Source: CAZLNO01 sp964561005 (GTDB lineage Bacteria > Pseudomonadota > Alphaproteobacteria > Kiloniellales > Rhodovibrionaceae). Taken from it: a DNA stretch of 64,000 nucleotides. How positions within the stretch are numbered: position 1 is the first letter of the stretch; each line of letters opens with the position of its first letter. The DNA is taken from NCBI GenBank assembly GCA_964561005.1, contig CAZLNO010000004.1, positions 8,712 through 72,711 of the forward strand. Reading direction: 5' to 3'. Positions 48,362 through 58,616 of this stretch are shown here, piece after piece. The position numbers were made by a program, and so were the translations under genes. Under the pieces are notes generated by a model, which worked only from the letters and a program-made list of their open reading frames with translations, was not told the DNA's origin and searched no databases.

Positions 48362-50506
48362 ATGATTCGGCAGTTCGAGCTTGTTGAGAAGGTCAAGGCG
48401 TACGATCCGGGCGCGGACGAGGACGCGCTGAACCGGGCGTACGTCTTCGCAATGAAGGCGCACGGCGCGCAGACCCGTGCGTCGGGCGATCCGTACTTCT
48501 CGCACCCCCTGGAGGTCGCCGGCATCCTGACCTCGCTGAAGCTCGACACCGCCTCGATCGTCACCGCCCTGCTGCACGATACCGTCGAGGACACCGACAC
48601 CAGGATCGAGGATATCGAGAAGCTCTTCGGCAAGGACGTCGCGCGCCTGGTCGACGGCGTGACCAAGCTGTCGCGCATCGAGCTGCAGTCCGAATCCAGC
48701 CGGCACGCGGAAAACTTCCGCAAGCTGGTGCTGGCGCTTTCCGAGGACATCCGGGTCCTGCTGGTCAAGCTCGCCGACCGTCTGCACAACATGCAGACGC
48801 TGAACCACGTGCAGTCCGAGGAGAAGCGTCGCCGCATCGCCCGCGAGACGCTGGAGATCTACGCGCCGCTGGCCGAGCGCATCGGCATGCACCGGTTCAA
48901 GGATGACCTGGAGGACCTGGCCTTCCAGCACCTGCACCCCGACGCCCGGGACTCCATCGTCAAGCGGCTGGAGTTCCTGCACAAGCGCGGCGGCGACCTG
49001 GAGGCGCGGGTGACCGAGCAGCTCCGGAAGGCGCTGGGCGAGGAGGGCGTGGACGCCGAGGTCACGGGGCGAATGAAGACGCCCTACTCGATCTGGCGCA
49101 AGATGCAGCGCAAGGACATCGGCTTCGAGCAGCTCTCCGACATCATGGCCTTTCGCGTCGTGGTCGACGGCGTGCAGGACTGCTACCACGCGCTGGGCGT
49201 GCTGCATTCGCACTATCCGGTGGTGCCGGGGCGCTTCAAGGACTATATCTCCACGCCCAAGCCGAACGGCTACCGCTCGCTGCACACCGGCCTGATCGGC
49301 CCGGAGCGCCAGCGCATCGAGGTGCAGATCCGCACCCGCAAGATGCACGAGGTGGCCGAGTACGGCGTCGCCGCGCACTGGATGTACAAGCAGCATCCGG
49401 AGGAGCACCTGGACGGCCGGCAATACCGCTGGGTGCGCGAGCTGCTGGACATCCTGGAGCACGCGTCCAATCCCGAGGAATTCCTGGAGCACACCAAGCT
49501 GGAGATGTTCCAGCACCAGGTGTTCTGCTTCACGCCCAAGGGCGACCTGATCGCCCTGCCGCGCGGCGCCACGCCGATCGACTTCGCCTACGCGGTGCAC
49601 TCGGAGATCGGCGACACCTGCGTGGGCGCCAAGGTGAACGGCCGCATGGTGCCGCTGCGCAGCGCGCTGGAGAACGGCGACCAGGTGGATATCGTCACCT
49701 CCAAGGCGCAGACGCCCTCGCCGGACTGGGAGAAGTTCGTCGCCACCGGCAAGGCGAAGGCGCGGATCCGCCGCTTCATCCGCCTGCGCGAGCGCGAGGA
49801 ATACACCCAGCTCGGCCGCCAGATGGTGCAGAAGGCCTTCCGCCAGGACGGCTACGAGTTCCACGAGAAGGCGCTGCAGGGCGTCTTGAAGAAGTTCAAG
49901 GCGGATCACGTCGACGACCTCTACGTCGCCGTGGGCCGCGGCGATTTCACGGCGCGCGAGGTGCTGCACGCGGTCTTCCCCGGCGCCAAGGAGAGCGGCA
50001 AGGACCGCAAGGTCGTCCCCATCGGCCGCGCCCGGACGAAGCAGGGCAAGCAGGAAAGCGCGGTGCCCATCCGCGGCCTGATCCCGGGCATGGCGGTGCA
50101 CTTCGCGCACTGCTGCCACCCGCTGCCGGGCGAACGCATCGTCGGCATCGTCACCACCGGCAAGGGCGTGACGGTGCACACCATCGACTGCGAGACCCTG
50201 GAGAACTTCCAGGACGCGCCGGAGCGCTGGGTCGATCTGTCCTGGGGCGTGGAGGAGAGCGAGGAGTCCTATACCGGCCGCCTCCATGTCGTGGTCGCCA
50301 ACGAGCCCGGCAGCCTGGGCTCGCTGTCCACCGTCATCGGCCGCCACCAGGCGAACATCAGCAACCTGAAGATCATCAACCGCTCGATGGACTTCTTCGA
50401 GATGCTGATCGACCTGCAGGTCAGCGACGTCAAGCACCTGACCGACGTCATGGCAGCGCTGCGGGCGACTCCTGTGATAACCTCGGTGGAGCGGGCGCGG
50501 GGCTAG
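48362..50506 (+). CDS. Bifunctional (p)ppGpp synthetase/hydrolase (RelA/SpoT)
   Basis: The single long RSH enzyme that makes and degrades the alarmone (p)ppGpp. The 714-residue protein has the hydrolase HD site (His72-Asp73 in LLHDTVEDTD), the synthetase domain (SDIMAFRVVVDG, PNGYRSLHTGLIGP), a TGS domain (CFTPKGDLIALPRGATPIDF), and a zinc-finger/ACT end (HFAHCCHPLPGERIVG). Both catalytic halves look intact. ATG 48362 is chosen over an earlier ATG at 48317. Confidence 0.96.
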   Translation: MIRQFELVEKVKAYDPGADEDALNRAYVFAMKAHGAQTRASGDPYFSHPLEVAGILTSLKLDTASIVTALLHDTVEDTDTRIEDIEKLFGKDVARLVDGVTKLSRIELQSESSRHAENFRKLVLALSEDIRVLLVKLADRLHNMQTLNHVQSEEKRRRIARETLEIYAPLAERIGMHRFKDDLEDLAFQHLHPDARDSIVKRLEFLHKRGGDLEARVTEQLRKALGEEGVDAEVTGRMKTPYSIWRKMQRKDIGFEQLSDIMAFRVVVDGVQDCYHALGVLHSHYPVVPGRFKDYISTPKPNGYRSLHTGLIGPERQRIEVQIRTRKMHEVAEYGVAAHWMYKQHPEEHLDGRQYRWVRELLDILEHASNPEEFLEHTKLEMFQHQVFCFTPKGDLIALPRGATPIDFAYAVHSEIGDTCVGAKVNGRMVPLRSALENGDQVDIVTSKAQTPSPDWEKFVATGKAKARIRRFIRLREREEYTQLGRQMVQKAFRQDGYEFHEKALQGVLKKFKADHVDDLYVAVGRGDFTAREVLHAVFPGAKESGKDRKVVPIGRARTKQGKQESAVPIRGLIPGMAVHFAHCCHPLPGERIVGIVTTGKGVTVHTIDCETLENFQDAPERWVDLSWGVEESEESYTGRLHVVVANEPGSLGSLSTVIGRHQANISNLKIINRSMDFFEMLIDLQVSDVKHLTDVMAALRATPVITSVERARG

Positions 50507-50545
50507 GGCCCGCGACGGGAAGGCCGCAAACGAGAGACGCCGTGC

Positions 50546-51136
50546 ATGCTGTTCGGTCGCCGCACGCGCAAGAGCCTCTGGAGCCGGGTGGCGGAGTTCG
50601 TCTGGCCCCGGGCCGGGGTGAAGCGTGCGGTCAAGTACGTCGCGCACCGAGTCGCGCGCCTGCCGGGCACGCCCTACAGCATCGCCGCCGGCTTCGCCGC
50701 CGGGGCGGCGGTCTCCTTCACGCCCTTCATCGGCCTGCACTTCGTGCTGGGCGCGCTGATCGCGCTGCTGATCGGCGGCAACCTGATCGCCTCCGCCATC
50801 GGGACTACCGTCGGCAATCCCTGGACCTTTCCCTTCATCTGGTCGCTGATCTATACCATCGGCCTTTGGGTGCTGGGGGAGGCGCGCACCGCCACCCTGC
50901 CGGACGAACTGACGTTGAGCTACATCTTCGACCGGCCCTTCGAGGTGCTGTATCCCATGGTGATCGGCGCGGTCCCGGTGAGCATCATCGCTTGGCTCGT
51001 CTTCTTCTGGCCGTGCTATAAGGCGGTGGGCCGCTATCAAGCCATGCGTGAGGCCCGGCGGCGGCGGGCCCGTCGGCGGCCGCGCCGCTCGCGGCGGATG
51101 ACGACGGGCTACAGGGCGAAGGGAGAGCAGGGATGA
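50546..51136 (+). CDS. DUF2062 membrane protein
   Basis: A 196-residue inner-membrane protein. Hydrophobic segments include FTPFIGLHFVLGALIALLIG and IVSIIAWLVFFWP-like parts, with the DUF2062 core IASAIGTTVGNPWTFPFIW. A very basic tail (RRRRARRRPRRSRR) ends it. Function unknown. Its last bases overlap the pdxJ start (ATGA). Confidence 0.88.
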   Translation: MLFGRRTRKSLWSRVAEFVWPRAGVKRAVKYVAHRVARLPGTPYSIAAGFAAGAAVSFTPFIGLHFVLGALIALLIGGNLIASAIGTTVGNPWTFPFIWSLIYTIGLWVLGEARTATLPDELTLSYIFDRPFEVLYPMVIGAVPVSIIAWLVFFWPCYKAVGRYQAMREARRRRARRRPRRSRRMTTGYRAKGEQG

Positions 51137-51891
51137 GCCCATATCTGCGCCTCGGGGTGAACATCGACCACGTGGCGACCATCCGCAACGCGCGCGGCGG
51201 GCCGCACCCCGACCCGGTGCGCGCCGCCCGTCTGGCCGCCGCGGCCGGGGCGGACGGCATCACGGCGCACTTGCGCGAGGATCGCCGGCACATCTCCGAC
51301 GCCGACGTGGCGCGGCTGTCGGCCGAGATCGACCGGCCGCTCAATCTGGAAATGGCGGCCACCGAGGAGATGCTGGCGTTTGCCGTGCGCCATCGCCCGC
51401 ACGCCGCCTGCATCGTGCCGGAGCGGCGCGAGGAGCGCACCACCGAGGGCGGCCTGGACGTGGCCGGGCAGGCCGGGATGCTGCGCGGCTACGTGGCGCG
51501 GCTGCGCGAGGCGGGCATTCGCGTGTCCCTTTTCGTCGAGCCGGAGGACCGCCACCTGGAGGCCGCGAAGGCCATCGGCGCGCCGGTCGTCGAGCTGCAC
51601 ACCGGCGCCTACTGCGAGGCCTTCCACGCCCACGGCGAGGGGTCGGAGACCCGGCGTGAGCTGGGGCGCATCGAGGCGGCGGCGGCCGTGGCGGACCGCC
51701 TGGGGCTGGAGTGCCACGCCGGCCACGGCCTGACCTACGAGACCGTCAAGCCGGTCGCCGCCATCGCCAACGTGGTGGAGCTGAACATCGGCCACTTCCT
51801 GATTGGCGAGGCCATCTTCTCCGGCCTGGACAGCGCGGTGAAGCGGATGCGCGCGCTGATGGACGAGGCGCGCGCGGCGCGGACGGCATGA
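51133..51891 (+). CDS. pdxJ: Pyridoxine 5'-phosphate synthase
   Basis: PdxJ closes the vitamin B6 ring. The 252-residue TIM barrel has [44 protein letters not shown], and [11 protein letters not shown] near the end. Its start overlaps the DUF2062 stop and its stop overlaps the acpS start. Confidence 0.97.
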   Translation: MSPYLRLGVNIDHVATIRNARGGPHPDPVRAARLAAAAGADGITAHLREDRRHISDADVARLSAEIDRPLNLEMAATEEMLAFAVRHRPHAACIVPERREERTTEGGLDVAGQAGMLRGYVARLREAGIRVSLFVEPEDRHLEAAKAIGAPVVELHTGAYCEAFHAHGEGSETRRELGRIEAAAAVADRLGLECHAGHGLTYETVKPVAAIANVVELNIGHFLIGEAIFSGLDSAVKRMRALMDEARAARTA

Positions 51892-52307
51892 GCGGCATGA
51901 TCCTGGGCCTGGGCAACGACATCATCGACATCCGCCGCGTCGAGCGCACGCTGGATCGCTTCGGCGACCGCTTCGTTCAGCGAGTCTTTACCGAAGTTGA
52001 GCAAAGAAAGTCCGACCGCCGGGCGAATCGCGCGGCCAGCTACGCCAAGCGCTTCGCCGCCAAGGAGGCCTGCGCCAAGGCGCTGGGCACCGGCGTGCCG
52101 CGGGCGGGGGTGTTCTGGCGCGACATGGGGGTGGTGAACCTGCCCAGTGGCAAGCCGACGATGGCGCTGACCGGCGGCGCGGCCGAGCGCCTGACGGCGA
52201 TGACCCCGCCGGGCATGACCGCGCAAATCGACGTGTCGATCACCGACGACTATCCGCAGGCCCAGGTGATCGTGCTGATATCCGCCCTGCCTGCGGGCGA
52301 GGAATGA
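51888..52307 (+). CDS. acpS: Holo-ACP synthase
   Basis: AcpS attaches 4'-phosphopantetheine to carrier proteins. The 139-residue protein has the metal Asp in [19 protein letters not shown] and the Glu in [15 protein letters not shown]. It could in principle modify the carrier-like domain of the PYP ligase at 3.8 kb; that link is inference. Starts overlap pdxJ and lepB. Confidence 0.95.
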   Translation: MSGMILGLGNDIIDIRRVERTLDRFGDRFVQRVFTEVEQRKSDRRANRAASYAKRFAAKEACAKALGTGVPRAGVFWRDMGVVNLPSGKPTMALTGGAAERLTAMTPPGMTAQIDVSITDDYPQAQVIVLISALPAGEE

Positions 52308-53062
52308 GTTCCGCGTTCAATATGGATTACATGACCAATACAACAGCCAAGAAGAAGGGTTCCCTGGGCGAGACGGTGCGCACCATCGTCTGGGCGGTCC
52401 TCATCGCGCTGGTCATCCGCACCTTCGCCTTCGAGCCTTTCAGCATTCCCTCGGGGTCGATGATTCCGACGCTTCTGGTGGGTGACTACCTCTTCGTCTC
52501 GAAGTACACCTACGGCTACAGCCAGTACTCGCTGCCGTTCAGCCCGCCGCTGTTCGACGGCCGCGTCCTGGGCGACACGCCGGAGCGGGGCGACGTCGCG
52601 GTGTTCAAGCTGCCCACCGACAACCAGACCGACTACATCAAGCGCGTGATCGGCCTGCCCGGCGACCGCGTCCAGGTGCGCGGCGGCGTGCTGCACATCA
52701 ACGGCGAGCCGGTGGAGCGCGAGAAGCTGCGCGAGATCAAGGTCGGCAACGCCGGCATCACGATCTATCGCGAAACCCTGCCCAACGGCGTCTCGCACCT
52801 GATCCGCGAGCGCAGCGACCGCGAGTGGTACGACAACACCCCGGTGTTCCGCGTGCCCGAGGGGCACTACTTCATGATGGGCGACAACCGGGATTCCAGC
52901 CAGGACAGCCGGACCGAGAAGGTGGGCTACGTGCCCTTCGAGAACTTCGTGGGCCGGGCGGAGTTCCTGTTCTTCTCCCACGACGGTTCGGCGTCGGTCT
53001 GGGAGATCTGGAATTGGCCGGCGGCCATCCGCTTCGGCCGCATTTTCGATGGCATCAACTAG
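52304..53062 (+). CDS. lepB: Signal peptidase I
   Basis: LepB removes signal peptides at the periplasmic face. The 252-residue protein has one N-terminal transmembrane helix (about 26-42), the nucleophile Ser52 in [13 protein letters not shown], the general base Lys113 in [12 protein letters not shown], and the late box [12 protein letters not shown]. It overlaps acpS (ATGA) and, by 14 bases, rnc. Confidence 0.96.
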   Translation: MSSAFNMDYMTNTTAKKKGSLGETVRTIVWAVLIALVIRTFAFEPFSIPSGSMIPTLLVGDYLFVSKYTYGYSQYSLPFSPPLFDGRVLGDTPERGDVAVFKLPTDNQTDYIKRVIGLPGDRVQVRGGVLHINGEPVEREKLREIKVGNAGITIYRETLPNGVSHLIRERSDREWYDNTPVFRVPEGHYFMMGDNRDSSQDSRTEKVGYVPFENFVGRAEFLFFSHDGSASVWEIWNWPAAIRFGRIFDGIN

Positions 53063-53792
53063 CCGCGATTCGAAGGGCGAGGGCGCCTCCCCCGAGGCGG
53101 CGCTGTCGGACCTCCTCGGCCACCGCTTTCGCAAGCCGGCGCTGCTGCGCCAGGCGCTGACGCACGCCAGCGCGGCGGGCATGCGCAAGAGCGAGACGGC
53201 CAGCTACGAGCGGCTGGAGTTCCTGGGTGACCGCGTGCTGGGGCTGATCGTCGCCGACATGCTGATCGACGCCTTCCCGCGCGAGCCCGAGGGCGCGCTG
53301 GCGCGACGCCACGCCGTGCTGGTCAGCCGCGAGTCCCTGGCGGAGGTGGCGCGCGAACTGGACCTCGGCCGCTTCCTGGTCGTCTCCCGCGGCGAGGCCG
53401 AAGGCGGCGGGCGCGAGAACCCGGCCATGCTGGCCGACGTCTGCGAGGCGATCATCGGCGCGCTGTACCGCGACGGCGGGCTGAAGGCGGCGCGCGCCTT
53501 CGTGGAGCCGCGCTGGCGGGCGTTGCTGCACCAGGACCGCAAGCCGCCGCGGGACCCCAAGACGGCGCTGCAGGAGTGGGCGCAGGGTCGCGGCCTGCCG
53601 CTGCCGGACTACCGCGAGGTGGGGCGCGAGGGACCGGCGCACGACCCGCGCTTCACCGTGGAGGTGCACATTCCCGGCCACGCGCCGGTGGCGGGCGAGG
53701 GCCGCTCCAAGCGCCTGGCCGAGCAGGCGGCGGCGCGCGCGATGCTGGCGCGGGTCGGCGGCGAGGGCGGCGGCGAGGGTGGGGCGTCATGA
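53049..53792 (+). CDS. rnc: Ribonuclease III
   Basis: The double-stranded-RNA endonuclease for rRNA and mRNA processing. The 247-residue protein has the signature YERLEFLGDRVLGLIV, the second acidic site ADVCEAIIGALY, and a C-terminal double-stranded-RNA-binding domain ending RLAEQAAARAML. It overlaps lepB by 14 bases and era by four. Confidence 0.96.
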   Translation: MASTSRDSKGEGASPEAALSDLLGHRFRKPALLRQALTHASAAGMRKSETASYERLEFLGDRVLGLIVADMLIDAFPREPEGALARRHAVLVSRESLAEVARELDLGRFLVVSRGEAEGGGRENPAMLADVCEAIIGALYRDGGLKAARAFVEPRWRALLHQDRKPPRDPKTALQEWAQGRGLPLPDYREVGREGPAHDPRFTVEVHIPGHAPVAGEGRSKRLAEQAAARAMLARVGGEGGGEGGAS

Positions 53793-54715
53793 CGGACGAC
53801 GCGACCGCGGAGGCGGCACCGACCCGCTGCGGCGTGGTGGCGCTGATCGGCGCGCCGAACGCGGGCAAGTCGACGCTGCTGAACCAGCTTGTCGGCGCCA
53901 AGGTCTCCATCGTCACCCACAAGGTGCAGACCACCCGCGCCCGCGTGCGCGGCGTGGCGATCGAGGGCGCGGCGCAGATCGTGCTGGTGGACACCCCGGG
54001 CATCTTCAGCCGCGCCAAGCGCCGGCTGGAGCGCGCGATGCTGCGCGCCGCCTGGGAGAGCGCGGAGGACGCCGACGTCGTGGTGCTGCTCTACGACGCC
54101 GCGCGGCGCGAGATCGACGACGAAACGCGCAAGATCCTCGACCGCCTGAAGGAGATCCGCCGGCCCTGCGTCCTGGCGCTGAACAAGATCGACCGCATCC
54201 GCCGCGACAAGCTGCTGGGCCTGGCCGCGCGCTTCGACGCCGAGGGCGTGTTTGACCGCATCTTCATGATCTCCGCCCAGACCGGCGACGGCGTGGCCGA
54301 CCTCAAGCGCGATCTGGCCGCGCGCATGCCGGACGGCCCCTGGCTCTACCCCGAGGACCAGCTCTCCGACCTGCCCCTGCGCATCCTGGCCGCCGAGGTG
54401 ACGCGCGAGAAGCTGTTCCTGAAGCTGCACGAGGAGCTGCCGTACTCGCTCACCGTGGAGACCGACGCCTGGCAGGAGTTCGCCGACGGGAGCTGCCGCC
54501 TCGACCAGACCATCTACGTCGAGCGCGAGGCCCAGAAGAAGATCGTCCTGGGCAAGCGCGGCGAGGCCATCCGCAAGGTCCGCGAGGCCGTCCAGCGCGA
54601 ACTGCAAGCCGAACTCGAACGCCCGGTACACCTCTTCCTCTTCGTCAAGGTCCGCGAACGCTGGACCGAGGACCCGGAACGGTATCGGGATTTGGGGTTG
54701 GCGTTTGATGTTTGA
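53789..54715 (+). CDS. era: GTPase Era
   Basis: Era binds 16S rRNA during 30S assembly. The 308-residue protein has G1 GAPNAGKST (21-29), DTPGIFSRAK, NKIDRIR, and the C-terminal KH domain with IVLGKRGEAIRKVREAVQ. ATG 53789 overlaps the rnc stop. Confidence 0.97.
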   Translation: MTDDATAEAAPTRCGVVALIGAPNAGKSTLLNQLVGAKVSIVTHKVQTTRARVRGVAIEGAAQIVLVDTPGIFSRAKRRLERAMLRAAWESAEDADVVVLLYDAARREIDDETRKILDRLKEIRRPCVLALNKIDRIRRDKLLGLAARFDAEGVFDRIFMISAQTGDGVADLKRDLAARMPDGPWLYPEDQLSDLPLRILAAEVTREKLFLKLHEELPYSLTVETDAWQEFADGSCRLDQTIYVEREAQKKIVLGKRGEAIRKVREAVQRELQAELERPVHLFLFVKVRERWTEDPERYRDLGLAFDV

Positions 54716-54806
54716 GGGAACTCTAGTAGCGAGGTTGGTGCGGGTCGCGATCGCACATGTCGCGGTATAGTTGTCTCGATGCGGGGCGGCAGCTTGCTGG
54801 CGCCCC

Positions 54807-54861
54807 GAACGTTTTGCCGGCGCGAGAAACGTTCCGGTCGCAGGCAAGCCTGCGACCGGCG
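54807..54861 (+). repeat. Two-hairpin repeat element, copy 1
   Basis: The first hairpin is GAACGTTT (54807-54814) with AAACGTTC (54827-54834). The second is a perfect 12-bp stem (54834-54845 with 54848-54859) closing on AA. The layout and edge sequences match copy 2 at 59075-59133. Confidence 0.7.
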
Positions 54862-54922
54862 CGCACGTGAAGGGGGCGCAATCCCGCTCGACACTGCGCT
54901 ACCGGCAGTCCATCTATCCCCC

Positions 54923-55663
54923 ATGATCGAATGGCAGGACGAGGGGATCGTTCTTTCGCGCAAGGCGCACGGCGAGGACGCGGCGATCGTGCAGCTTCTC
55001 ACGCACGCGCACGGGCGGCATGCCGGGGTGGTGCGCGGGGGGCAGTCGCGGCGGGTGCGGGGGGCCTACGAGCCGGGGAACACCGTGCAGGCCACCTGGC
55101 GGGCGCGGCTGGCCGACCATCTGGGGCACTACACCTGCGAACTGCTGCACAGCCCGCTGGCCGACCTGCTGGGCGCGCCGGACCGCCTGGCGGCGCTGGC
55201 CGCGGCGGCGGCGGTGGCGGAGGGGGCGCTGCCCGAGCGCGCGGCGCACCCCGGCGCCTACGCCGGCACCCAGGCCCTGATCGCCGCGCTGGCCGAGGAC
55301 CACTGGGCCGAGGCCTATGTCCACTGGGAGCTGCTGCTGCTGGGCGAGCTGGGCTTCGCCCTGGACCTCTCGGCCTGTGCCGGCGGCGGCAACGACGCCC
55401 TGGCCTACGTCAGTCCGCGCACGGGCCGCGCGGTTTCGCTTTCCGCCGGCGCGCCCTACCATGATAGGCTGCTGGCGCTGCCGGGCTTCCTGGCCGGCCG
55501 GGGCGGCGGCGGGCCGGAGGAGGTGGCCCAGGGGCTGACGCTCACCGGCTATTTCCTGCGCCGGCACATCTTCCACCCCGGCGACCGGGACCTCCCGGCC
55601 GCGCGCCGGCGCCTCGCCGAGCGCTTCGAGCGGCCGGAGGCGACGGCGGACGACGCGAGCTGA
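54923..55663 (+). CDS. recO: DNA repair protein RecO
   Basis: RecO loads RecA on gaps with RecR. The 246-residue protein starts with the OB fold WQDEGIVLSRKAHGEDAAIV and HGRHAGVVRGGQSRR, then a helical domain with LLLLGELGFALDLSACA and YVSPRTGRAV. The zinc cysteines are reduced to the first one (SACAGGGN), as in many relatives. It is the last gene of the rpoZ-recO block. Confidence 0.93.
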   Translation: MIEWQDEGIVLSRKAHGEDAAIVQLLTHAHGRHAGVVRGGQSRRVRGAYEPGNTVQATWRARLADHLGHYTCELLHSPLADLLGAPDRLAALAAAAAVAEGALPERAAHPGAYAGTQALIAALAEDHWAEAYVHWELLLLGELGFALDLSACAGGGNDALAYVSPRTGRAVSLSAGAPYHDRLLALPGFLAGRGGGGPEEVAQGLTLTGYFLRRHIFHPGDRDLPAARRRLAERFERPEATADDAS

Positions 55664-55675
55664 CGACGGGACGCG

Positions 55676-56968
55676 ATGGCGGCATCGGGGAAACGCGCGA
55701 CGAAAAAGGACCAGCCCCAGGGCGACGGCCCGCGCGTGGTCGTGGTCGGCGCCGGCATCGTCGGCATCTGCGCCGGCCTGCAGCTTCAGCGCGAAGGCGC
55801 CCGCGTCACCGTGCTGGACCCCCAGGCGCCGGGGGAGGGCGCCTCCTTCGGCAACGGCGCGGTGATCGGCGAGGAGGCGGTGGTCCCCGTCGCCACGCCC
55901 AGCGTCCTGCGCCAGCTCCCGCGCATGCTGAGCGACCCGCTGAGCCCGCTGGCGGTGCGCTGGTCCTACCTGCCCCGGCTGTTCCCCTGGCTGCTGCGCT
56001 TCCTCTGGGCGGCGCGGCCGGGGGAGGTGGAGCGCATCTCCCGCGCCCTGGCGGCGCTGCTGGACGGCGCCATCGACGCCTTCACGCCGCTTTTGCGCGA
56101 GGCCGGCGAGCCGGAGATGATCCGCCGCACCGGCTGGCTCTGCGTCTATGAAAGCGAGCGCGGCTTCCGCGCCGGGCAGAGCGGCATCGCGCTGCAACAA
56201 AGGCGTGGCACCCGGCTGGAGGTGCTGCCGGCCGAGGCGCTGCGGCAGCTCGAACCGGCGCTGGGCGACTCCGGGCGCTTCCACGGGGGCGTGTACTATC
56301 CCGACGTCGCCCACACCGTGGACAACTATCGCCTGGTGCAGGTGCTGGCCCGCGCCCTGCGCCAGCGCGGCGGCCGCATCCTGCGCGAGGAAGTGACCGG
56401 CTTCGAGATGGGGCCGGACGGCCCGACCCAGGTGCGCACCGACAAGGAGGCGCACGCCTGCGACCATGTCGTCATCGCCGCCGGCGCCTGGTCGCGGGCG
56501 CTGACGCGGCAGCTCGGCTGCGATCCGCCGCTGGACACCGAGCGCGGCTATCACCTGACCCTGCCGGAGCCCGGCGTCAGTCCGCGCATGCCGGTCTACT
56601 CGACCGAGCGCGGCATGGTCTGCACGCCGCTGGAGAGCGGCCTGCGCCTGGCCGGCACGGTGGAGCTGGGCGGCCTGAAGGCGCTGCCGGACTGGCGCCG
56701 CGCCGACATCCTGCTGGAGAACGCCCGGCGCTGGTTTCCGGGGCTGGACGGCGCGGGGGCGACCCGCTGGATGGGCTTCCGCCCCTCCATGCCGGACAGC
56801 CTGCCCGTCATCGCGCGCGCGCCCAAGGCGCCGAACACGGTCTTCGCCTTCGGCCACGGCCATTGCGGCCTGATGCTGGGCGCGCGCACCGGCGAACTGG
56901 TGCGCGACCTGGTGCTGGACCGGGAGCCCGCCATCGACCTGGCGCCGTTCCGGGCCGATCGGTTCTGA
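55676..56968 (+). CDS. FAD-dependent D-amino-acid dehydrogenase-like oxidoreductase
   Basis: A 430-residue DAO-family flavoprotein. The dinucleotide loop VVVVGAGIVGICAGLQLQRE lies at 21-40, after a polar N-terminal tail. TVLDPQAPGEGASFGNGAVI, GGVYYPDVAHTVDNYRLVQ and GFRPSMPDSLPVIARAP resemble DadA. The likely reaction is oxidation of D-amino acids to keto acids with transfer to quinone. It starts 12 bases after recO. Confidence 0.85.
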   Translation: MAASGKRATKKDQPQGDGPRVVVVGAGIVGICAGLQLQREGARVTVLDPQAPGEGASFGNGAVIGEEAVVPVATPSVLRQLPRMLSDPLSPLAVRWSYLPRLFPWLLRFLWAARPGEVERISRALAALLDGAIDAFTPLLREAGEPEMIRRTGWLCVYESERGFRAGQSGIALQQRRGTRLEVLPAEALRQLEPALGDSGRFHGGVYYPDVAHTVDNYRLVQVLARALRQRGGRILREEVTGFEMGPDGPTQVRTDKEAHACDHVVIAAGAWSRALTRQLGCDPPLDTERGYHLTLPEPGVSPRMPVYSTERGMVCTPLESGLRLAGTVELGGLKALPDWRRADILLENARRWFPGLDGAGATRWMGFRPSMPDSLPVIARAPKAPNTVFAFGHGHCGLMLGARTGELVRDLVLDREPAIDLAPFRADRF

Positions 56969-57041
56969 GGCGCCCCACCTTGCCGCGGCGCGCGGCGGTG
57001 GCTAGGTTCCGCGCACCGCCGGCAGCGCAGCGAGAAGCCTC

Positions 57042-58607
57042 ATGGACCCGATTGCCCAGCAGCACGACCGCATCCTCATCCTCGACTTCGGCTCGCAGGT
57101 GACGCAGCTCATCGCCCGGCGCGTGCGCGAGGCCGGCACCTACTGCGAGATCCTGCCCTACAACGCCGCGCCGGCGCGCATCCGCGACTTCGGCGCCAAG
57201 GGCGTCATTCTCTCCGGCGGGCCGATGAGCGTCATCGCCGAGGGCGCGCCGCAGGTGCCCGACGCCGTGCTGGAGCTGGGCGTGCCGATCCTGGGCATCT
57301 GCTATGGCCAGCAGGGGCTGGTGCACCGGCTGGGCGGCACCGTCGAGGGCGCCGAGCATCAGGAGTTCGGCCGCGCCTTTCTGGAGATCGTGCGCGACTG
57401 CCCGCTGTTCGAGGGCGTCTGGCGCGCCGGCGAGCGCCACCAGGTCTGGATGAGCCACGGCGACCGCGTGGTCGCCCCGCCGCCGGGCTTCGAGGTCGTC
57501 GGGGTGAGCGAGGGGGCGCCCTGCGCCGCCATCGCGGACGTGGCGCGCGGCCATTACGGCGTGCAGTTCCACCCGGAGGTGGCGCACACGCCCGACGGCG
57601 CGGCGCTGCTGGCCAACTTCACGCGCAGGGTCTGCGGCTGCGCCGGTGACTGGAGCATGGCCGCGTTCCGCCAGGAGGCGATCGCGAAGATCCGGGCCCA
57701 GGTGGGCGACGGCAAGGTCATCTGCGGGCTTTCGGGCGGCGTGGACTCGGCGGTGGCGGCGGTGCTGGCGCACGAGGCGATCGGCGAGCGGCTGCACTGC
57801 ATCTTCGTCGACCACGGCCTGCTGCGCGCCGGCGAGGCCGAGCAGGTGGTGGAGGTGTTCCGCCACCACTACAACATCCCGCTGGTCGCCCGCGACGCCG
57901 GCGACCTCTTCCTGGGCAAGCTGGACGGCGTCGACGATCCCGAGCGGAAGCGCAAGATCATCGGCACCACCTTCATCGACGTCTTCGAGGACGAGGCGCG
58001 CAAGCTGGGCGGGGCCGACTTCCTCTGCCAGGGCACGCTCTACCCGGACGTGATCGAGTCGGTCTCGCCGGGCGGGGGGCCGTCGGTCACCATCAAGTCG
58101 CATCACAACGTCGGCGGCCTGCCGGAGCGCATGAACATGCGCTTGGTCGAGCCGCTGCGCGAGCTGTTCAAGGACGAGGTGCGGGCGCTGGGCCGCGAGC
58201 TGGGCCTGCCGGAGGCGATGGTCGGCCGCCACCCGTTTCCAGGACCCGGCCTGGCGATCCGCATGCCCGGCGCGGTCACCCGCGAGAAGGCGGACATCCT
58301 GCGCAAGGCCGACGCCATCTACCTGGACGAGATCCGCCGCGCCGGGCTCTACGACGCCATCTGGCAGGCCTTCGCCGTGCTGCTGCCGGTGAAGAGCGTG
58401 GGCGTCATGGGCGACGCGCGCTCCTACGACCACGTCTGCGCCCTGCGCGCGGTGACCTCGGTCGACGGCATGACGGCCGACAGCTATCCCTTCGACCACG
58501 CCTTCCTGGCCCGCACGGCCACCCGCATCATCAACGAGGTGCGCGGCATCAACCGGGTGGTCTACGACGTCACCTCCAAGCCCCCCGGCACCATCGAGTG
58601 GGAGTAG
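57042..58607 (+). CDS. guaA: GMP synthase (glutamine-hydrolysing)
   Basis: GuaA turns XMP into GMP. The 521-residue protein has the glutaminase with Cys87 in GICYGQQG and [11 protein letters not shown], the PP-loop ATPase [10 protein letters not shown] (about 229-238), and the dimerisation end [17 protein letters not shown] and PPGTIEWE. Confidence 0.97.
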   Translation: MDPIAQQHDRILILDFGSQVTQLIARRVREAGTYCEILPYNAAPARIRDFGAKGVILSGGPMSVIAEGAPQVPDAVLELGVPILGICYGQQGLVHRLGGTVEGAEHQEFGRAFLEIVRDCPLFEGVWRAGERHQVWMSHGDRVVAPPPGFEVVGVSEGAPCAAIADVARGHYGVQFHPEVAHTPDGAALLANFTRRVCGCAGDWSMAAFRQEAIAKIRAQVGDGKVICGLSGGVDSAVAAVLAHEAIGERLHCIFVDHGLLRAGEAEQVVEVFRHHYNIPLVARDAGDLFLGKLDGVDDPERKRKIIGTTFIDVFEDEARKLGGADFLCQGTLYPDVIESVSPGGGPSVTIKSHHNVGGLPERMNMRLVEPLRELFKDEVRALGRELGLPEAMVGRHPFPGPGLAIRMPGAVTREKADILRKADAIYLDEIRRAGLYDAIWQAFAVLLPVKSVGVMGDARSYDHVCALRAVTSVDGMTADSYPFDHAFLARTATRIINEVRGINRVVYDVTSKPPGTIEWE

Positions 58608-58616
58608 GGGACGCGC

